64,000 nt of DNA. It comes from Gordius sp. MW1 (lineage: Eukaryota; Nematomorpha; Gordioida; Gordea; Gordiidae). Location of the stretch: the NCBI GenBank assembly GCA_964036665.1, contig OZ038532.1:7626001-7690000 (forward strand). Direction: 5' to 3'. Below are positions 11,709 through 24,150 of the stretch, in pieces. A model generated the notes under the pieces. That model was not told where the DNA came from. It made no database searches and was given only the letters and a program-made list of their open reading frames with translations. The position numbers and the translations under genes are program-made. The stretch's first letter is position 1, and the number at the start of each line of letters is the position of its first letter.

Positions 11709-12537
11709 TGTTATAAAGTATAAAATCCAAACGAAAGTTAAATTAGAGTTAAGTGTTAATTACTATTCTATATTTGTTTCTTACCTTTATATTTACTGAA
11801 TATATATAGAACTAATTTTCATTCATTAAACTATCTTGTTTATTCTATTCTCATATTCATAAGTATAATTCATAAGTTAATTTCCCATAGAATCCGCGAA
11901 TGATATGGTAAGCGAAAGAATATTAATTATTATAAGAACAAAAGAAAATATATATCATGTGATGTAAACACGTGATCACAACATGTAAACACGCGTATGT
12001 ATTACTACGCGTCTAACAAATCAATAAGAAAGAGATAACGAGGGAATTACGTGTGTTAGCATATTACTATAATAAATCGCGGAGAGAGCGATGGGGGAGA
12101 GGGACTACGCGTATACATAATGATGCGTATACATTAAAATGCGTATACCTTAAGATGCGTATACAGACACTAATAAATAAGAGAGAGATGATGGGGGGGG
12201 GGGGGTGTGTGTGTGCCATGGTACAACATTCTAACAAAGAGAATAAATATCCCGTCCGCTCCTTCAAGCATAATTGCCTTGCCAGCGCAGCTGGTCTTGC
12301 TACGCATAATGTAGTCAGCGACTACAACACCATACCCTTCACGATAACCTCCTCCGACCTGATCGTTGACTCCTAAGCAAGGTCGTCGGATTTGAGTTTT
12401 TTTGACCGCTGTCCATTGTTCGGACGTACGAATCGAACTGTATTGTTGAACGTCTCCAGGATCGTTTTCTGCTTCGGCCTTCCAATTGGTCTTTTCGATC
12501 TGATTTCGTCGTTAACCATAAAAATTGAATCGCACCA
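11709..12537 (-). repeat. Putative LTR, left copy (3' LTR if the element is on the minus strand)
   Basis: Direct repeat of 13776-14588. It begins TGTTATAAAGTATAAAATCC and ends near CGCACCA; beyond both boundaries the two copies diverge. The two differ by scattered substitutions and small indels, including the length of a G run (11 here, about 17 near 14247). The repeat contains a cluster of GATGCGTATAC motifs. Read on the minus strand it would start TGGTGCG and end TTATAACA, fitting the TG...CA convention. A target duplication could not be confirmed. Confidence 0.5.
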
Positions 12538-13775
12538 TACCCTTCAAGCTTGCTAGGGGAAAGGGGAATTTGTCAAGTATACGGGCGTCGTCGGGTTCGG
12601 GATACTTCACCCAGTTGTTTTCGTTAAACGTAACCCAAAGTAGCTTCTTTTTGATTTTCTCCCATAACGCGAGACAGAAACATCTTCGCCACTCTAAGTC
12701 GTTCAAGCTGCTTCTCCAAAAGAGCTGCTAGCCTCTCGACACAAAGCGTACGATATATTAAATTACGGTGACGTCGCTATATCACACATCAGCTATCGGC
12801 CACGACATAGGCACCAGCAACATCACTAAATGTAAAAAACTGTCATCAGGCGTATCTCGCATAAATGCAACTCAGCCTACCATAATCACCTGGGAGCTAT
12901 GAACTCCATAACGGTAACCTTGGACCTGACAACGATGGTATTAATCTCCCTTCGTACATGCGAGGAACTAAACTCCAACGAATAAATCAATCATGCGCAG
13001 GGGCAATTGGCCCACCCAGGAAACTCGACCTCATCACTAATTAAAGGTGATAGGGCATAAAGCCAAAAAAAACAGGTCATAACAGGCATTAAGCCTCCGA
13101 ATTAATTAAAAAGCGCCAGAGACGCCGCACCCGTAGGCGCCACATCCGAAGATGTACCAACGATTTACGTCGAAAACCTAATTAATTCGCTTCTGGGATA
13201 CACGTGCGCTCATGCAAAAATACATTAATATCCGAAACCTCGTCGTACACGTATTGCTCACGTTACGTATCATCGCGTCATTCCGATCATCCAGTAGGTA
13301 CCAACAGAATTTTCCAGAACAGCAATAGCGTCCTACAGCACCGGAATCACATACCCTCGACGCTCTAATTGTCAGAAACCAGCTGATCAATCAAGGACCA
13401 TGACAGATAGCGATTGACGGTCACATGCGCGTCAATCATATTCATAAATATTAAATGAATTCCATGCGAAAAAAAGCAAAAGCGAAAATTTTGAAGGAAT
13501 AAAACATGCTTTATAAAAAAGTTTACCTTCGCGCGATTCTAATGGGACTTATGAATCAACTCATCGTATTTAAAAATTAAAAATATTGCCATACCCTTAT
13601 CATCTCAAATATTATCCCAAAATCTAAGTTACAATAACTATCAACATAGTTTGCCTAAATTTAAATTTCAAAATATTACATTTAACCTTAATCCAAAAGT
13701 ATAAAATCCAAAAAATTATCATAATTTTCTATTAAAAACTCTATTACTTGTATCCCCTTTTGGTTCTGACACCAT
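12538..13775 (-). mobile_element. Internal region of a decayed LTR-type element
   Basis: The 1.2 kb between the two direct repeats is more GC-rich than its surroundings but has no ORF above 70 aa and no recognisable gag, protease or RT motif. Next to the right repeat the minus strand reads TGGTGTCAGAACCA (13761-13774), which looks like a tRNA primer-binding site one base from the LTR. No clear polypurine tract is seen at the other side. The element is either non-autonomous or badly decayed. A segmental duplication unrelated to LTRs remains possible. Confidence 0.4.
13761..13774 (-). promoter_or_regulatory. Putative primer-binding site
   Basis: TGGTGTCAGAACCA on the minus strand lies one base from the inner end of the right-hand direct repeat, the expected place for a tRNA primer-binding site, and starts with the expected TGG. 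Confidence 0.45.
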
Positions 13776-14588
13776 TGTTATAAAATATAAAATCCAAACG
13801 AAAGTTAAACTAGAGTTAAATGTTAATTACTATTCTATATTTGTTTCTTACCTTAATATTTACTGAATATTTATAGAACTAATTTCCATTCATTAAACTA
13901 TCTTGTTTATTCTAATCTCATATTCATAAGTATAATTCCTAAGTTAATTTTCCATAGAATCCGCGAAAGATATGGTAAGCGAAAGAATAAGAAAAAAAGA
14001 AAATATATCATGTGATGTAAACACGTAAGCACAACATGTAAACACGCGTATGTATTACTACGCGTCTAACAAATCAATAAGAGAGAGATAATGAGGGAAA
14101 TTCTCGTGTTAGCATATCACTATAATAAATCGCGGAGAGAGCGATGGGGGAGAGGGACTACGCGTATACATAAAGATGCGTATACATTAAAATGCGTATA
14201 CCTTAAGATGCGTATACAGACACTAATAAATAAGAGAGAGATGATAGGGGGGGGGGGGGGGGGGGTGTGCCATGGTACAACATTCTAACAAAGAGAATAA
14301 ATTTCCCGTCCGCTCCTTCAAGCATAATTGCCTTGCCAGCGCAGCTGGTCTTGCTACGCATAATGTAGTCAGCGACTACAACACCATACCCTTCACGATA
14401 ATCCTCCGACCTGATCGTTGACTCTTAAGCACGGTCGTCGGGTTTGAGTTTTTTGACCGCTGTCCATTGTTCGAAAGTACGAATCGAAATGTATTTTTGA
14501 ACGTCTCCAGGATCGTTTTCTGCTTCGGCCTTCCAATTGGTCTTTTCGATCTGATTTCGTCGTTAACCGTAAAAATTGAATCGCACCA
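13776..14588 (-). repeat. Putative LTR, right copy (5' LTR if the element is on the minus strand)
   Basis: Begins TGTTATAAAATATAAAATCC and matches 11709-12537 over about 810 bp. A minus-strand frame at 14711-14376 runs through its outer end and includes KRPIGRPKQK, an AT-hook-like core. The same peptide is readable in the left copy, although the sequences entering the repeat differ. Confidence 0.5.
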
Positions 14589-14589
14589 T

Positions 14590-15030
14590 ACCCTATTTCC
14601 CGTACTATTTTTGGTGGTGTAAAGGGGGGTTTGTGCAAATAAATCTATAATTTTATCAGGGACAATAACTTTTAAAATACTCATTCTCGCATTAGCGAAT
14701 TTTAATTTCACAATTAAGTTATTTCATATTTTATGTTATAATTTCACCTTTATAGGATCTAACCTTAAAAAAGGCCTTTAAATGTTGTCATTGCTTTTCT
14801 GCCATAAATGCTGCCAATACCGTATATTCAAAATCAAGATTTGTTATATATATGGCTAAGATTACTTTGGGGTTGTGGCAATACAAGATATTTATTAAAA
14901 CTTTGTTGTATAGTTTTTTACTAATTGTATTTTTTACATTTTTAAGATGTGAATTTAATTGAAGAATCATCAGGAATCTATTGTAATAATTAAGGAAAGA
15001 TATTGGGAGATATTGGGGCGAGCATAAGGC
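14590..15030. other. No recognisable gene
   Basis: AT-rich sequence without coding signal. Confidence 0.4.
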
Positions 15031-15500
15031 TTTTAATTAAAGATGTTCTTTGTCCTCCCCAAAGGGAGTAGTTATCAGTATTATTTTCACTACTTTTTTA
15101 TTTCATTAAAACTACGTAGAAAAATTATATTACAAGAATTAATTAATGATTTCAAAATTATCAATACGATAACATGCCTATATCAAAATCACTGATGCGT
15201 GTTCATGTTGATCAACAATAATATATGGGGGAAATAAATAACAAATACGTATAAGCGCGTGGGGGGGGGGGGTATAATAACACACGTATTGGAAGTTAAA
15301 TGGAAAGCAAAAGTATCACATATTCAGTACTATGTATCTATTAAAATCAGTACACAGATGTTACAATCAACGAACTTTGTGTCAGGGGGCATGGGGGGAA
15401 GGAAAAGTAACACACGTACCACGTACTGAAAATGAAATTAATTAGAAAGGGAGAGACGCGTAGTGGCGGCGTCTACAAAGTTACTCGTATCAAGGATACG
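15030..15500 (+). repeat. Dispersed repeat; inverted partner at 48790-49330
   Basis: 'tttgtcctccccaaagggagtagtt', 'cactacttttttatttcattaa', 'gttcatgttgatcaacaataatatatggggg' and 'acgtataagcgcgtggggggg' all recur in reverse-complement order at 49140-48945. Both copies contain a G- or C-run at the same point (15259 and about 48945), so the homopolymer belongs to the family. No ORF. Confidence 0.65.
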
Positions 15501-15729
15501 ATAGTATTATTTAAAATATAAAAGTTTTCTTGTCAATATCTCGGTTCCACTTTGTGCTATTACAATTTCTTAATTTTTAATATTGACTTGATATAATCTT
15601 TTCAACTACTTTCCTTTGTTTTAGTTATTTAGGAATGAAAAATTTTTTGATTTTATGCCCTATAAACATATGAGGGGAACTTGACAAAATTTTAAGCTTG
15701 TGTGATATTAAAGAAAAAATACACAATAT

Positions 15730-16193
15730 AGTAGTGTTGTATAAACGGCTGGCTGGTTTTTCTTAGCGTATTGCCAAGCTTAGTTGTTGGCGTTTTTTTC
15801 ACCCAGCCTTTTCAGTGTTAGGTGAATTTTCTTGGGAGGGCTTTGGCGTTTGGCGTTTTTGTAAAAAACACCTAAAGCGTTCAGAGTAAATATTTCGGGG
15901 CGACCTTTGGTGTTTAAGCTTAGGTGTATTAAACACCTAAAGGGTTAGGGTGAATAATATTATTAACCTTTTAGTTAGGTTTTGGTCGTTTTGGGTGGGG
16001 CATGCAAATATATCAATTTGTTTATATTGAAGAAAATAAAAATAAATGTATCATGACGTCACTGAGTTAAAATTTTTCCCATTGTGACGTCATAATAAAA
16101 AGTATTATAATTTATAATGTAATCTCTAGTAAATTATAGTTAACTATTATGCTTTGCTTATGCATTATAGAAGTAGGTAGGTATAGGTAGTGA
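15730..16193 (+). repeat. Dispersed repeat B, left part (host of a hAT insertion)
   Basis: Begins near TAGTGTTGTATAAACGGCTGG and includes repeated GGCGTTT and 'aaacacctaaag' motifs, then 'atgtatcatgacgtcactgagtt' and 'ttctataatgcat'-like sequence. The reverse complement of this block is at 51651-52180. It runs up to GGTAGTGA at 16186-16193, where a hAT element interrupts it, and continues at 18558. The TAGTGTTGTA start resembles a hAT-type end, but no ORF belongs to it. Confidence 0.7.
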
Positions 16194-18557
16194 CAGTCTT
16201 GTTAAGGAGCGGCGCTCCGGAGCGCCGATACATTTTTTCAAAAAAAGCTGGAGCGCCTCTCATTTTTAAAAATATGGAGCGGAGCGGGAGTAGCTCCTTT
16301 TAGGGCTGGAGCGGAGAAGCGGTGCTTCTCCGCTCCTTTAAATTTAATATATAAATTATATTATTTTTTAAATATTAATAATAATTGTTAATTAGAATTT
16401 AATGAAATTTTTTTATTTTATTTAAATTTAATTTATTCATTATTAAATGTTGTGCCGAGTTTTATTTTGAATTTTCATCTAATCATTTGAAACATTAAAC
16501 ATCTGTTTTTCCTTTTTTTATTGAAATTTTTTTGAAAAATCTTGTAACTGTAAGTCATATTAATTTAATATTCATTTTATAGATATATAATACAAAATAG
16601 TTTTTATATGGATCTAGGGACAGAGATTATAGAAGATGAAGAAGAAACCGAAGTGGAAATTCCATTTCCACCATTTAAAAAATATTTCAAGCTTATTGAT
16701 ACAGATGATAAAGTCAGCTTAAAGGCGAAATGTCTATTGTGCATTAATAACAAAATGATTTCTTTCTCTAAAATCAGCAGCTATAATTAAAAAAACACCT
16801 TAAAGTAAAATCAATATTTCTTTATTTCATAATAATTTTTTTAAAATGGTTTTAATTATATTTGGGCAATTCATTACATACATTAGTTGAGCTTATAAAT
16901 TTATATTTAGAGAGTACATGATAATCAATATACAAAATTTGAAAATCATATTAATAGTTTTAATTATAATAAGTCTCCCTCTTCTGACAAAAAACAGTCA
17001 ATATTAAATTTTGGTCAAAAAACATATGAACCTACAAAAACTGAAGGAGATAATGCAATCATTGATTATGTATTGAAACACTAGTTCCTTTACAACTGTA
17101 GATAATCCTAGCTTTGTCAAAATAATAAAAACGTTTTACTTTTACCCTTCAGCAAAGGTAATGTGCCGCCAAACACTAATGGCAAAGATAGGTTTGCGTT
17201 ATGATAAAATGATGGATGATATTATAGAAATGCTTTCTGGAGTATCTTAATAGGGCAGAAAGCTTTGATTATCTCCCTCAACATTCAAGATGTGCTTGTC
17301 ACAGTCTTAATTTGGTGGCAACAGTTGATGCAGAGAAAGCTTTAGGGGATAGAAGCTTTAAAATAGTATGTCAAAGTTTATTCCAAAAGTGTCAATCTTT
17401 GTGGAATAAACTAAATATGTCTACAAATATGGCGGACGAAATTATCAGAAAGTTGGGTAGGTATCTAATATGCTTAAATCCCACTAGGAATTCGTATTAT
17501 TAGTCTATGGTTTAGCTAGATAAAATGTTAGATGAAAAACAAAAGGACCTTGATGAGTTGTGTGATAACCTTGGGCTTATGCGTTTTAACTCCCAAGAAC
17601 GTAAAGTTATTAAAAAGTAGAGTCAAGTAAATATTCAAATATAATCGTTATCTTAGTGATATAAATAAATTTTAGGTTATGAAATCTATTAAAAAATCTC
17701 TGAAAATCCTTGAAGGGGAGCTTCATTTGGACATGGGTTTCCTAAGTCCTACCATTTAAAAACTCATTTCAAAATTAAATGAATTATCAGATTTAAATAA
17801 AAGGTTTATAATAACATAAATTATATCTATTTAAATAACTTTATTGCAGATTTCCAAATATTTATAATGATGATAATATGATAGCAGCGATTGTCCATAC
17901 TGCATTTAAATTGAATTGGGAATGGATAAAAGATCCAAAAAATATGGAACAAAAAGCCAGATTAATTAATTTTTTAAGGAAACAAATACCCGGCGGAAAA
18001 ATAGCTACAACTAGTTCACGGGAACCTTGAATGATTTGGAAGATTTCTTTGGATTTTATGAAATCGATTACCATGAAAATAATATATTGGATAGATATTT
18101 TTTAGATAATGATAGCAAAATCATAAATTGCATAGCAATTAATTACTATTTTTGAACAATTCCATGAATTAAAAAATATTTATATTAAATACATTACCGC
18201 GCTTCCCTCTAGTGCTCCTGTGGAGCGCCTATTTAGTATCGCGAAACAGGTCTTAGGGGAGAGGCGTAGGTGTTTGTTAGATTCTCATTTAGAAAATTTA
18301 TTACTTTTAAAAGCTAATAAAATATTATAAATATTTTGACATATCATATATAAATAAAAGGTTTTGATAAAAAATATGATTTTGTTTCGTGTACCTACTA
18401 AAAAAATCAAAATCAAAGGAGCGGTTATGGAGCGCCGCTTCATTAGTTGGAGCGGGAGCGCACCTTTTAATATGTAGTAGCGGGCGTTCGCTCCTTTTGA
18501 GAAGGTAGGAGCGAGAGCGGAAATCGCTACTTTTAAAAAGGAGCGTTAACAAGACTG
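16194..18557 (+). mobile_element. hAT transposon with 12-bp TIR and 8-bp target duplication (decayed)
   Basis: A 2,364-bp insertion bounded by CAGTCTTGTTAA and its exact inverse TTAACAAGACTG. It is flanked by GGTAGTGA at 16186-16193 and 18558-18565. The unoccupied site is visible in the related repeat at about 51674-51694, where 'gtataggtagtgaatcaatatg' (minus strand) is continuous, so the boundaries are proven to the base. Subterminal sequence is full of GGAGCG/CGCTCC motifs. The internal transposase is broken. Confidence 0.93.
16608..18330 (+). pseudogene. hAT transposase remnants
   Basis: The N-terminal piece from 16608 starts with an acidic stretch and FPPFKKYFKLIDTDD, followed by CLLC, the first half of a BED-type finger. 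A middle piece at about 17280-17503 reads CACHSLNLVATVDAEKA and contains SLWNKLNMSTNMADEI. The C-terminal piece at about 18195-18330 reads ALPSSAPVERLFSIAKQVLG and ENLLLLKANKIL, the hAT dimerisation domain. Stops and frameshifts separate the pieces, though some gaps may be short introns. Similarity of VATVDAEKAL to the relic at 7470-9178 places both in one subfamily, distinct from the 621-aa element. Not functional as it stands. Confidence 0.85.
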
Positions 18558-18604
18558 GGTAGTGAATCAATATGTTTGATTTATGAAAAAAATTTTGTTA
18601 AGAT

Positions 18605-19385
18605 TTGCCTCCCCCCCCCCCCTTTTATCCTCTTTCTCACCTGGGGAGGAACGGCGGGCAGGTGGGGTGTTTGCCCCCCCCCCTCCTAATTTTTTACCCT
18701 CTTTCTGATGCAGGGGAAGGGGGGTGTTTTGCCCCCCCCCCCCCTATTTTTATACTCTTTCACACCCGGGGAGGGGGGTGTTTTGCCCCCCCCCCTAATT
18801 TTTTTACCCTCTTTCTGATGCGGGGGAGAGGGAGGGGGGGGGGGGACAGGGGGGTGTTTTGCCCCCCCTTATTTTTTACCCTTTTTCTCACCCGGGGAGG
18901 GGGGGGGGTGTTCCCCCCCCCCAATTTTTTACCTCTTTCTAATGCGGGGGAAAGGGGGGCAGTGGGGTGTTTTGCCCCCCCCCCCTTATTTTTACCCTCT
19001 TTCTCACGTGGGGGAGAGGGGGTTTGCCCGCCCCCCCCCAATTTTTTACCCTCTTTCTAATGCGGGGGGGGGGGGGGCAGGGGGTGTTTTGCCCCACCCT
19101 ATTTTTTACCCTTTATCTCATCCGGGGAGGGGGGGGGGGTGTTCCCCCCCCCCCAATTTTTTACCCTCTTTCTAATGCGGGGGAGAGAGGGGCAGTGGGG
19201 CGTTTTGCCCCCCTCCTTATTTTTTACCCTCTTTCTCACCTGGGGGAGAGGGGGTTTGCCCCCCCCCCCCAATTTTTTACCCTCTTTCTGATGCGGGGGA
19301 GAGGGGGTGGCAGGGGGATGTTTAGCCCCCCCCTTTATCCCTCATTCTCACCGGAGGGTGAGGTTAATTTGACCCCCACCCCTTT
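18605..19385 (+). repeat. G-run/C-run minisatellite array 1
   Basis: About 13-15 units of roughly 50-60 bp. Each follows the pattern C-run, AATTTTTTACCCTCTTTCT, CACC or GATGC, G-run, GGTGTTTTG, C-run. The G-run and following C-run can pair over a TGTTTTG loop, and the G-runs could also form quadruplexes. The array lies at the right end of repeat B and recurs, inverted, at 51215-51650. Long open frames through it have no other sign of coding. Confidence 0.85.
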
Positions 19386-19389
19386 TTTT

Positions 19390-19614
19390 ATTATTTTAAA
19401 TGACAATAAATGGAAAACGATTATAAAGTGAGATTTATCTGGCCATTCGAGAGCAGATTTTGAATTCAATCCTTCAACTAAAAATTAATATTTTAAAATT
19501 CTTTATTGTAAATTCATGACAGCTAACAGATCCCCCTCTAAATATTCCCGGCATTTTTATTAAAATAATCAATAGCAATTTTAACCACAAAATTTAATTT
19601 CAAATATATTTTGA
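19390..19614. other. AT-rich spacer, no feature
   Basis: Short stretch between the minisatellite and the large tandem array. Nothing recognised. Confidence 0.4.
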
Positions 19615-21126
19615 ACTAGCTGTGCCCGGCCAAGCGTTGCTTTGGCTCAGTCCTTAAGTGGTTAATTAAGTATAAGCTATTAATAAGACTTATCTAAAAT
19701 GGGGTCATATATGAAATAATTTATAATGTGAAAGGTCCGAATGATTTTATGAACCAACTATTTTTAGTATATATTTATATAATAAGACAAACCAAATGCA
19801 AATTCTGTTTTAGTCATCAAATCCGACTAAAATTAAATATTTTTGAAAAATTGCTTATTAATGCTGTTACTTATTATACAATAATACCATTATTTTATTT
19901 TTCTAGTTAGCTGATTTATTTGAAATACAATTTTCTTTAATATAATAAAATAATTAATTGAAGGACGGATAATTATTAAAAATATGCTTCTATGATCGAC
20001 TACGTGATAATAATGACAAAAACTGCATAATTTAAATTTTATTTATTTAACTTAAATAGTCTGATAAACCCCAATAATTTTGACCGTTTACTGTAACATT
20101 TTTATTATACTTTTAAATATCTAATTCGAGAAAACTTCAGCTTTGTATGTATGACGTCATTATTGTATATGCTGCTATAAATGAAACTGGACGGGAAATG
20201 TCAGATATTTTTAAAACAAAAAGGTATTTTAGGAATCTGAAAAAGCTATTTAACCCCTGGCCTATCTGGGCATCTATGGCTAAATTTCGCTCGAATCGGA
20301 TCTGAAGTTTCAAAATTTAGCCCTTTTTTAAAACCAAAAGGCCGAGAAATGTCCGATATTTTTAAAACTAAAAGGAATTTTAGCAATCTGAAAAAGCTAT
20401 TTTACACCTGGCCGCCCTGAGAACCTACGGGTAAAGTTTCGCGCGAATCGGGCCGGTACTTTCAGAATTTATTCTCATTTAATAAAAATTAATGATAGAT
20501 AAATAATGACATTTATATATAAATAGCATTTACTCAGAATAATCAACGTTGGACTATTTTATATTACATTTAAATTATATATACTTTCATCTTTCTCATT
20601 TAAAATATCTCATTTAATGATAATCAGAAAAATTCATCTTCTTCACCTATATATTTTCTCAAATAATCTATAATTTTATTTATTTCAGGTTAATTCATAA
20701 ATTTTATGTTGTCTTGTCACCGTTAAGAAAAGATGACGTTTAAGAAATTTAATTCATAAATTTTATATTGTCACCGTTAAGAAAAGATGACGTTTAAGAA
20801 ATTTAATTCATAAATTTTATGTTGTCACCGTTAAGAAAAGATTACGTTTTACAAACTACTATAAGTGATACACTTTTACTACAGAACTGTCTGTATATTC
20901 AAATTTTCGACGAACGCGAGGAGGTGCGTTTGATTGACATTTTATTGAACGTCAAAACGTATAAAACCCAATATCTCAAAAATTAAAAGGAATTTTAGAA
21001 ATCTGAAAAAGCTATTTTACCCCTGGCCGCCCTGGGAACCTAGGGGTAAATTTTCGCGCGAATCGGGCCGGTAGTTTCAGAGATTAGCCCTTACATACAT
21101 ATATACATATATACACTTTACTTTAT

Positions 21127-24100
21127 ACTAGCTGTGCCCGGCCAAGTGTTGCTTTGGCTCAGTCCTTAAGTGGTTAATTAAGTATAAGCTATTAATAAGA
21201 CATAATTTATAATGTGAAAGGTCCGAATGATTTTATGAACCCACTATTTTTAGTATATATTTATATAATAAGACAAACCAAATGCAAATTCTGTTTTAGT
21301 CATCAAATCCGACTAAAATTAAATGTTTTTGAAAAAATTGCTTATTAATGCTGTTACTTATTATACAATAATACCATTATTTTATTTTTCTAGTTAGTTG
21401 ATTTATTTGAAATACAATTTTCTTTAATATAATAAAATAATTAATTGAAGGATGGATAATTATTAAAAATATGCTTCTATGATCGACCACGTGATAATAA
21501 TGACAAATCTGCATAATTTAAATTTTATTTATTTAATTTAAATAGTCTGTTAAACCCCAATAATTTTAACCGTATACTGTAACATTTTTATTATACTTTT
21601 AAATATCTAATTCGAGAAAACTTCAGCTTACAAATGTATGACGTCATTATTGTACATGCTGCTATAAATGAAACTGGACGGGAAATGTCAGATATTTTTA
21701 AAACAAAAAGGTATTTTAGGAATCTGAAAAAGCTATTTTACCCCTGGCCTATCTGGGCATCTACGGCTAAATTTTCGCTCGATTCGGATCTGAAGTTTCA
21801 GAATTTAGCCCTTTTTTAAAACCAAAAGGCCGAGAAATGTCCGATATTTTTAAAACTAAAAGGAATTTTAGCAATCTGAAAATGCTATTTTACACCTGGC
21901 AGCCCTGAGAACCTACGGGTAAAGTTTCGCGCGAATCGGGCCGGTAGTTTCAGAATTTATTCTCATTTAAATATCTCATTTAATAAAAATTAATGATAGA
22001 TAAATAATGACATTTATATATAGATAGCATTTACTCAGAATAATCAACGTTGGACTATTTTATATTACATTTAAATTATATATACTTTCATCTTTCTCAT
22101 TAAAAATATCTCATTTAATGATAATGAGAAAAATTCATCTTCTTCACCTATATATTTTCTCAAATAATTTATGATTTTATTTATTTCAGGTTAATTCATA
22201 AATTTTATGTTATCACCGTTAAGAAAAGATGACGTTTAAGAAATTTAATTCATAAATTTTATGTTGTCTTGTCACCGTTAATAAAGGATGACGTTTAAGA
22301 AATTTAATTCATAAATTTTATATTGTCACCGTTAAGAAAAGATGACGTTTAAGAAATTTAATTCATAAATTTTATGTTGTCACCGTTAAGAAAAGATTAC
22401 GTTTTACAAACTACTATAAGTGATACACTTTTACTACAAAACTGTCTGTATATTCAAATTTTCAACGAACGCGAGGAGGTGGGTTTGATTGACATTTTAT
22501 TGAACGTCAAAACGCATAAAACCCAATATCTCGAAAACTAAAAGGAATTTTAGGATTCTGAAAAAGCTATTTTACCCCTGGCCGCCCTGGGAACCTAGGG
22601 GTAAATTTTCGCGCGAATCGGGCCGGTAGTTTCAGAGATTAGCCCTTACATACATATATACATATATACACTTTACTTTATACTAGCTGTGCCCGGCCAA
22701 GTGTTGCTTTGGCTCAGTCCTTAAGTGGTTAATTAAGTATAAGCTATTAATAAGACATAATTTATAATGTGAAAGGTCCGAATGATTTTATGAACCCACT
22801 ATTTTTAGTATATATTTATATAATAAGACAAACCAAATGCAAATTCTGTTTTAGTCATCAAATCCGACTAAAATTAAATGTTTTTGAAAAAATTGCTGAT
22901 TAATGCTGTTACTTATTATACTATAAAACCATTATTTTATTTTTCTAGTTAGCTGATTTATTTGAAATACAATTTTCTTTAATATAATAAAATAATTAAT
23001 TGAAGGATGGATAATTATTAAAAATATGCTTCTATGATCGACCACGTGATAATAATGACAAAAACTGCATAATTTAAATTTTATTTATTTAATTTAAATA
23101 GTCTGTTAAACCCCAATAATTTTAACCGTATACTGTAACATTTTTATTATACTTTTAAATATCTTCTTCGAGAAAACTTCAGCTTTGTATGTATGACGTC
23201 ATTATTGTATATGCTGCTATAAATGAAACTGGACGGGAAATGTCAGATATTTTTAAAACGAAATGGTATTTTAGGAATCTGAAAAAGCTATTTTACCCCT
23301 GGCCTATCTGGGCATCTACGACTAAATTTTCGCTCGAATCGGATCTGAAGTTTCAGAATTTAGCCCTTTTTTAAACCAAAAGGCCGAGAAATGTCCGATA
23401 TTTTTAAAACTAAAAGTTTAGCAATCTGAAAAAGCTATTTTACACCTGGCCGCCCTGAGAACCTACGGGTAAAGTTTCGCGCGAATCGGGCCGGTAGTTT
23501 CAGAATTTATTCTCATTTAAATATCTCATTTAATAAAAATTAATGATAAGCATTTACTCAGAATAATCAACGTTGGACTATTTTATATTACATTTAAATT
23601 ATATATACTTTCATCTTTCTCATTTAAAATATCTCATTTAATGATAATGAGAAAAATTCATCTTCTTCACCTATATATTTTCTCAAATAATCTATAATTT
23701 TATTTATTTCAGGTTAATTCATAAATTTTATGTTGTCACCGTTAGGAAAAGATGACGTTTAAGAAATTTAATTCATAAATTTTATGTTGTCTTGTCACCG
23801 TTAAGAAAAGATGACGTTTAAGAAATTTAATTCATAAATTTTATGTTGTCACCGTTAAGAAAAGATTACGTTTTACAAACTACTATAAGTGATACACTTT
23901 TACTACAGAACTGTCTGTATATTCAAATTTTCGACGAACGCGAGGAGGTGCGTTTGATTGACATTTTATTGAACGTCAAAACGTATAAAACCCAATATCT
24001 CAAAAATTAAAAGGAATTTTAGAAATCTGAAAAAGCTATTTTACCCCTGGCCGCCCTGGGAACCTAGGGGTAAATTTTCGCGCGAATCGGGCCGGTAGTT

Positions 24101-24150
24101 TCAGAGATTAGCCCTTACATACATATATACATATATACACTTTACTTTAT
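21127..24150 (+). repeat. Higher-order repeat, first 3,024-bp copy
   Basis: Two units (1,555 + 1,469 bp) whose sequence recurs 3,024 bp downstream from 24151. Stretches compared line by line look identical, down to unit-specific variants such as 'gctgattaatgctg' and 'ctataaaacc'. This indicates recent unequal exchange. Confidence 0.85.

Noticed and set aside
18605-19431. Long open frames (up to 154 codons, both strands) rich in Pro/Gly and FTLF/FYPLS repeats
   Set aside because: They follow the G-run/C-run minisatellite, occur in several frames and on both strands, and change with homopolymer length. The same applies at 37792-38935 and 51179-51663.
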